This document shows, in pieces, positions 7,815-12,163 of a stretch of DNA of 12,163 bases. The stretch is from contig JAISDP010000232.1 of the NCBI GenBank assembly GCA_031264715.1, positions 1 through 12,163 on the forward strand, given 5' to 3'. The stretch's first letter is position 1. Each line of letters begins with the position of its first letter. Below the pieces are notes generated by a model. That model ran no database searches. It was not told the origin of the DNA and saw nothing but the letters and a program-made list of their open reading frames with translations. A program made the position numbers and the translations under genes. This stretch comes from Bacteroidales bacterium (GTDB lineage: Bacteria; Bacteroidota; Bacteroidia; Bacteroidales; UBA4181).

Positions 7815-9209
7815 ATGAATACAAAATCATTTTTCTTCACATCATGGGTACTGATAGCGGGACTTTCCGCAGTATCCTTACAGTCGTGCAATGATGATAA
7901 CGACGACAATCAATCAGATCCCGACGTCGAAGTCGATCCCGTCAAGGTGTATCTTTCTTCGTCTTCGTCGGTCAATACGCTTGTCTTGCTTAATACGCGA
8001 GACAGCGTTATCTCGTTCGGAACGGTCAAATACGACGGAACCGATTTGAAACAGGGAGAAATCCGTGCAACCATGGCCGCCGGCAACAATGCGCTGGTAA
8101 CCGGGTACAACTCCGCCAACAATACCCAGTATTCCGCGTTGCCCTCTGCCTGTTATGAATTAAACCATACGACGCTGACAATTGAAGACGGCAAGAATGT
8201 TTCGCCAGAGGGTAGGTTGACCGTCAAAAATGTCGGACAACTGGATGAGGCCAAAACCTACCTGTTGCCGGTGACGATTCAATCAATCAGCGCGGCGGAG
8301 CATATAACGCCCGACGATGCCAAAAAGACGGCATACTGGGTGATTAACTATTCGCCTGCCCCCGTATTACCCGTCACGATCTCCCTGAATCAACCGGCAA
8401 TAAGTACTACGATTGACCTGACAAGGGGCAATGCGGTAACTTTTTCATGGAATGTGGATAGACCTGCGGAAGGCGGCTATATTCTGTCTCTGAGTGCATC
8501 GGCCGACTTGGCGGGCGCCTTGACATTTAACGCTTCGGAAACCTCTGTGGATGTACCGGCCATTGAAATAGCTTCCCTGCTCAGCGCTTCGCGAAATGTT
8601 TACTGGTCGGTGAAACCTGCTAATCTTTTGGTTGAAGCCAATATTCCGGATTCAAGGATATTTACCATCGGCAAAATTATTTATCCTTTAGGCTTCGATC
8701 CGCCCACGCAGGCAATAACCGCTCCTGCTCTTGCAAGGAGCGCATTCACGCACATGAACGCAACATTTTATGAGGGTTACGTTACAGCGATCACTGCATA
8801 CAATGCCGCTTATTCATACTCAACCCCTCATATTTTTACCTCGCCGATAGGCGCAATAGTAAACACGACCAACAATACCCACAGGATATTCTCGTTTGAA
8901 TACAAAAGTTCTTACACAACAACGGAGGCCAAATTGTATTGCTGTGTGCGTTATTATATGGAAGACGACCCGAAAAGGAACTTTTCGGATTTAACTATGG
9001 CAGCGGCTACCGAGTGGACGCGGTATGAAATAGACCTTACCCCTGCCATCGACGGGACGGGCAATTGGGCTTTTTTCGTAGCGGGAAAAGGCGCCTCCGG
9101 CATATGGCCTGCGACTCCGTTGGAAGACCAATGGTTCGATTTGGTACCACGACAGAACTTTGACCCTTATGAAATTTCTATCAGGAATATTCAGGTAGAA
9201 CTTTGGTGA
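7815..9209 (+). CDS. DUF1735 (BT_3987-like) lipoprotein with SusE-like middle domain
   Basis: This 464-aa surface lipoprotein has a signal peptide ending in SLQSC (C25), followed by NDDNDDNQSDPD, the strongest acidic surface-export signal in the window. Residues about 40-165 match the DUF1735/BT_3987-like N-terminal domain: VTGYNSANNTQYSALPSACYEL, then LTIEDGKNVSPEGRLTV, then AKTYLLPVTIQSI. Residues about 185-285 resemble a SusE-type beta-sandwich (TFSWNVDRPAEGGYILSLSAS, VYWSVKP). Residues about 295-464 form a further beta-rich, probably jelly-roll module (HRIFSFEYKS, EWTRYEIDLTPA, YEISIRNIQVELW), like those used for carbohydrate binding. The role is inferred as glycan capture beside SusCD, with no catalytic motif. 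The start has TATCATG context, 84 bp after the small ORF. The stop is followed after 8 bp by the phosphoesterase gene, so these two are tightly linked. Confidence 0.84.
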   Translation: MNTKSFFFTSWVLIAGLSAVSLQSCNDDNDDNQSDPDVEVDPVKVYLSSSSSVNTLVLLNTRDSVISFGTVKYDGTDLKQGEIRATMAAGNNALVTGYNSANNTQYSALPSACYELNHTTLTIEDGKNVSPEGRLTVKNVGQLDEAKTYLLPVTIQSISAAEHITPDDAKKTAYWVINYSPAPVLPVTISLNQPAISTTIDLTRGNAVTFSWNVDRPAEGGYILSLSASADLAGALTFNASETSVDVPAIEIASLLSASRNVYWSVKPANLLVEANIPDSRIFTIGKIIYPLGFDPPTQAITAPALARSAFTHMNATFYEGYVTAITAYNAAYSYSTPHIFTSPIGAIVNTTNNTHRIFSFEYKSSYTTTEAKLYCCVRYYMEDDPKRNFSDLTMAAATEWTRYEIDLTPAIDGTGNWAFFVAGKGASGIWPATPLEDQWFDLVPRQNFDPYEISIRNIQVELW

Positions 9210-9217
9210 AAAATACG

Positions 9218-10852
9218 ATGAAAAGGGAATATTTTAACAGCAGGCAAGTTACGGCGGGGATGATCATGTTCCTATTCCTGTTGGTATTTGCCTGCAACGG
9301 CAAAACCAAAGTCGAAGACGACCTTCCACCGGACGAGCCTCAAAATCAGGAACCGGACCCGGAACAAAGTCTGGATTTTGCTGCGATTCAAGCCGAGTAC
9401 GACACCTACGGGTTTGTACTGGACACGGCAGGGCATCCGATGGAAGGGGTGGTGGTCAGCGACGGGTTTTCATCGTCCAGAACCGGCAAGGAGGGCGTTT
9501 ACTGGTTTAACCGGCACTCCAACGCTTATCATGTACACTACTCTGTTCCTGAAAACTGTCGTGTACCGGTAGATAAAACCACGGGGCTTCCCATGTTTTT
9601 CCAACAGTTAAAATCCGCAACGAAAAGGTACGACTTTGTCTTAAAACCGCTTGCCGGAGGGGCGGAAACATCGTTTACCCTTGTATGTATCGCAGATCCG
9701 CAGGTAAAAAATGTTTCGAATGTAAACAGGTTCAAAAGTGAAACAGTGGTTGATGTACGTCAGCATGTAGCCGGTATTGACGGCCCAAAATACGGCGTTG
9801 TACTGGGCGATATTATTTTTGATGTTCCGGCGCTGTTTCCCAATATGGTAACCGCCATGAATGTGAGCGGCACAGGCGTGCCGCTCTTTCAGGTTATCGG
9901 CAATCATGACCATTTGTGGGCGGCAGCGAACGAAACAGAGTCGCAACGTAATTTTGAACGATACCTGGGGCCTCTCAATTATTCCTTCAACAGGGGAAAC
10001 GCCCATATCGTAGTAATGGATAACGTAATGCACCTGTTGGGAAGCGCTTCTACGTACAATGCCGGTTTCACGGCAGAACAGATGGCATGGCTGCAAAAGG
10101 ACTTGAGTTTCGTTCCGAAAGACAAGCTGCTCATTTTTTGCGTGCATGTTCCCTTCAAAAGCGGATCAAATTCGGGAGGCAGTACGGTGAACAGAAACGC
10201 CTATTATACCGAAGTGTTGAATTTGCTTGTGGAATTTCAGGAAGCCCATATCATGGTGGGACATACGCATGACAACAGCAACCACATACACAGGGTGAAA
10301 GGCAAACAAATCTACGAACATGTACATGGAACGGCCTGTGGCGCATGGTGGAATTCGATTGTCGCCAAAGACGGCACTCCCAACGGCTATGCCATATATA
10401 CCGTCAACGGATCCACTATCACCAACTGGTACTACAAGCCCACACGATTCGGCAAGGATTTTCAAATCAGGCTACATCGCGGTTCCGACGTCTTTACCGG
10501 AGGAAACGCTTCCAAAAGCTGGCGGTTTACCGAACACGGCTCAAAGCAAATTATTGCAAACGTCTGGAATACAGACCCGGATTGGGTGGTGAAAGTGTAT
10601 GAAGATAATACGATGACAGGCGTAATGTCTCCATATACGGACAGCGATTGTTGGGCGGTCGCTTACCATGTAGGGAATAAAGGGCTTTCGGAAACAAACT
10701 ATAACAAAGCCCTTGAGCATTTCTATTACTATACGTTGAAAGGAAATCCTCAAAAAGTTGAAATCGAAGCAATCGACCGATTTGGCAACAAGTACTATCA
10801 AAGTACTTTCTGTACCCCGTCGGCAGCGGATTATCCGGATCAATACGATTGA
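9218..10852 (+). CDS. Calcineurin-like metallophosphoesterase lipoprotein (MetallophosN and MetallophosC flanked)
   Basis: This 544-aa enzyme is of the calcineurin-like metallophosphoesterase superfamily (dinuclear-metal phosphomonoesterases and phosphodiesterases). The lipoprotein signal ends in LVFAC (C26). An N-terminal beta-sandwich, probably MetallophosN, spans about 55-150 (YGFVLDTAGHPMEGVVVSDG, GVYWF). The catalytic core spans about 155-375, with motifs D160-P-Q162, G197-D198-xxx-D202, G228-N-H-D-H232, H310 (VHVPF) and G348-H-T-H351. A C-terminal domain, probably MetallophosC, spans about 385-540. The metal-ligand motifs are otherwise complete, but motif I carries Gln where the classical D-x-H has His. 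I believe this is common in this subfamily but cannot check. I chose ATG 9218, 8 bp after the preceding stop; upstream in-frame TTG (9203) and GTG (9206) overlap that gene and are less likely. The residues after the cysteine (NGKTKVEDD) are not acidic at once, so it may face the periplasm. Its substrate is unknown; a phosphorylated glycan or ester is inference. Confidence 0.9.
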   Translation: MKREYFNSRQVTAGMIMFLFLLVFACNGKTKVEDDLPPDEPQNQEPDPEQSLDFAAIQAEYDTYGFVLDTAGHPMEGVVVSDGFSSSRTGKEGVYWFNRHSNAYHVHYSVPENCRVPVDKTTGLPMFFQQLKSATKRYDFVLKPLAGGAETSFTLVCIADPQVKNVSNVNRFKSETVVDVRQHVAGIDGPKYGVVLGDIIFDVPALFPNMVTAMNVSGTGVPLFQVIGNHDHLWAAANETESQRNFERYLGPLNYSFNRGNAHIVVMDNVMHLLGSASTYNAGFTAEQMAWLQKDLSFVPKDKLLIFCVHVPFKSGSNSGGSTVNRNAYYTEVLNLLVEFQEAHIMVGHTHDNSNHIHRVKGKQIYEHVHGTACGAWWNSIVAKDGTPNGYAIYTVNGSTITNWYYKPTRFGKDFQIRLHRGSDVFTGGNASKSWRFTEHGSKQIIANVWNTDPDWVVKVYEDNTMTGVMSPYTDSDCWAVAYHVGNKGLSETNYNKALEHFYYYTLKGNPQKVEIEAIDRFGNKYYQSTFCTPSAADYPDQYD

Positions 10853-10877
10853 ACGGCAAATAAATAAAAAAAATCTT

Positions 10878-10906
10878 TAATAATAATTAAAACAGTAATA
10901 ATAATT
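10878..10906. repeat. 11-bp direct repeat with 18-bp period in AT-rich spacer
   Basis: TAATAATAATT occurs at 10878-10888 and again at 10896-10906 in the 68-bp spacer (10853-10920, about 13% GC) between the phosphoesterase and PKD-protein genes. There is no GC-rich hairpin to act as a terminator and no clear TAnnTTTG promoter element in the spacer. The composition is so biased that chance or slippage is the default explanation. Confidence 0.6.
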
Positions 10907-10920
10907 TAAAATTGAATATC

Positions 10921-12163
10921 ATGAAAAAGGTAGTTAAATTTGTTTTTTGCAGCATCTTGTGTGCTATTGCCTTCTTCTCGTGCAAAGATGAAGAAAAAAC
11001 GGCGGCTCCGCTGCCGGTGGCAGAATTTTCTTACGCGGCTGATCCAAGTAATTCGTTGAACATAAGGTTCACCGACCAGTCGGAAAATGCCGAGAGTTAT
11101 AGTTGGAATTTCGGGGATCAGAAGGGTACTTCTACAGAGCAAAATCCCAGCTACGCTTACGCCTCCGGCGGAACGTATGTGGTAAGCCTGACGGTGACCA
11201 ACAGCGACGGGAAAACCAACAAAAAGGACAAGAACGTAGTTGTACAGCAACCTGCTGTAGTAGCGGATTTTACCCATGAAATAGATGACAACGATCCGCT
11301 GACGGTTCATTTTACCAACGTTTCGCAAAATGCGACCATCTATAGCTGGAATTTCGGGGATGGTTCCGCTCTCGTTACGGAAAGCGATCCCACACATGTC
11401 TATGCGGCAAGCGGCATTTATTCGGTAACCCTGACAGCGCAAAACAACAGTCTGGAATCGAATGTGAAAACCATCACCGTCACCGTAACGGCGGCGGGAT
11501 TGGCCGTAAGCGTGAAAGTCGGTATGACATATACTTCCCTGACAAAACAGGGAGAGGATGAAATCTATGAAGCCGTCGTTCCGTTTACAACAGGCCAGCA
11601 GACATTTTCCATTCAAATCGGAAGCACGGAATACGGCTTTATATGGTATAGCGGCAACGGCGGTATAGGGTCGGTAACCTCTCCACACGCAAGCGTACCT
11701 CTCGCCAACATTTACGTGGAAAAGAGCATCGGACAATTGGCGCCCGTCACCGACGAAGACCTCATTGATACCGATCCCTTATGGGTGAATCTGACCAGCG
11801 GAAGCAACGTACTGGTGCGGGTAGATATGAGTAACGAGGATGAAATCGTCAGGTATTATCTCGAACTGCAAAAAAGCGCCGATCCGAACCTTATCCTTGA
11901 ACAGAATTTCGACCTTTTCGTATGGGGAGGGCACTGGCCTAACTATCTGGGTGGTAGTATTCCTTCTCCCATTGATCCCGCATTACTTGACGGCACGGAA
12001 GTCGCATCGCGTTCGGGAACCGGAACGGCTGTCGGCACGTCAAACACATCACCCATCAACAGCGAAAATCAGGACATGATTCCCTATCTGAAAAACCGCA
12101 ATCTGGAAGGATGGACCGTGAACTGCACTTACGAAATGGCAGGCTATGTCCGCCTGAGTAATA
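10921..12163 (+). CDS. PKD-domain lipoprotein, putative surface glycan-binding protein (3' end outside window)
   Basis: The reading frame is open from ATG 10921 to the window edge (414 codons, no stop). The signal peptide ends in AFFSC (C21), followed by KDEEKTA, an acidic surface-export-like stretch. Two PKD (Ig-like) domains follow in tandem. PKD1 spans about 33-108 with S61-W-N-F-G-D66 and PSYAYASGGTYVVSLTV. PKD2 spans about 112-190 with Y141-S-W-N-F-G-D-G148 and PTHVYAASGIYSVTLTA. After residue 190 a beta-rich region begins (VKVGMTYTSL, FTTGQQTFSIQIG). From about 325 comes a module starting ILEQNFDLFVWGGHW and reaching YEMAGYVRLSN at the edge, perhaps the beginning of a jelly-roll binding domain. 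PKD domains usually act as spacers or protein-carbohydrate contacts on the cell surface. The start has the same TATCATG context as its neighbours. A long opposite-strand ORF here (10906-11736) is a shadow. Confidence 0.88.
   Translation, partial: MKKVVKFVFCSILCAIAFFSCKDEEKTAAPLPVAEFSYAADPSNSLNIRFTDQSENAESYSWNFGDQKGTSTEQNPSYAYASGGTYVVSLTVTNSDGKTNKKDKNVVVQQPAVVADFTHEIDDNDPLTVHFTNVSQNATIYSWNFGDGSALVTESDPTHVYAASGIYSVTLTAQNNSLESNVKTITVTVTAAGLAVSVKVGMTYTSLTKQGEDEIYEAVVPFTTGQQTFSIQIGSTEYGFIWYSGNGGIGSVTSPHASVPLANIYVEKSIGQLAPVTDEDLIDTDPLWVNLTSGSNVLVRVDMSNEDEIVRYYLELQKSADPNLILEQNFDLFVWGGHWPNYLGGSIPSPIDPALLDGTEVASRSGTGTAVGTSNTSPINSENQDMIPYLKNRNLEGWTVNCTYEMAGYVRLSN

Noticed and set aside
9203..9217. Upstream TTG (9203) and GTG (9206) starts for the phosphoesterase
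   Set aside because: They overlap the preceding stop and lengthen the signal n-region without benefit. ATG 9218 gives a normal MKRE start 8 bp after the stop.
9641..10147. 168-aa ORF on the minus strand within the phosphoesterase gene
   Set aside because: It lies opposite the catalytic core whose metal-binding motifs are intact, so the plus strand is the coding one.
10935..10942. TAAATTTG, a match to the Bacteroidota -7 promoter consensus TAnnTTTG
   Set aside because: It falls inside codons 5-8 of the PKD protein signal peptide and no matching TTTG -33 element sits at the right distance, so chance is likely.
10906..11736. 276-aa ORF on the minus strand
   Set aside because: It lies antisense to the PKD lipoprotein, which has a clear signal peptide and PKD motifs. 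The minus-strand product shows no recognisable domain and is Cys/Arg/His-rich, as expected of a shadow frame.

Overview
The window is most likely part of a Bacteroidota (Bacteroidales-like) chromosome. It contains the 5' section of a polysaccharide-utilization locus (PUL): a SusC/SusD outer-membrane glycan importer followed by a co-directional train of lipoprotein genes. The evidence for the phylum is the SusC-SusD pair, six consecutive proteins with type II (lipoprotein) signal peptides, very AT-rich spacers (about 13% GC by hand count in two of them) between coding sequence nearer 45% GC, and translation starts with AT-rich leaders instead of strong Shine-Dalgarno sites. I cannot name the genus.

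Layout, all on the + strand: SusC-like TonB-dependent transporter (28-3171); SusD-like glycan-binding lipoprotein (3210-5114); DUF4959/DUF5126/DUF5000-type lipoprotein (5148-6395); DUF4998 plus discoidin-like lipoprotein (6420-7574); an unannotated 48-codon small ORF (7584-7730); an 84-bp, 13% GC spacer with two short tandem repeats; DUF1735-type lipoprotein with a SusE-like middle (7815-9209); calcineurin-like metallophosphoesterase lipoprotein (9218-10852); an AT-rich spacer with an 18-bp-period direct repeat; and a two-PKD-domain lipoprotein that runs off the right edge (10921 to beyond 12163). Spacers are 8 to 84 bp, no intrinsic terminator is visible and every gene points the same way, so one operon is the simplest reading. 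Its promoter and sensor/regulator lie outside the window.

Working model (inference from family knowledge): the surface lipoproteins with DUF4959/5000, DUF4998-discoidin, DUF1735 and PKD modules capture or present a glycan on the cell surface. SusD closes over the SusC barrel and SusC imports oligosaccharides with TonB energy. The metallophosphoesterase is the only recognisable enzyme; no glycoside hydrolase, lyase or sulfatase is present here, so depolymerases would have to lie downstream or elsewhere. The substrate cannot be read from this sequence. I see no RNA gene, CRISPR array, insertion sequence or broken gene, and no clear new defence or mobile system. The most unusual items are the small ORF, the hairpin just inside the gene after susD, and the phosphoesterase with its atypical lipoprotein +2 region.
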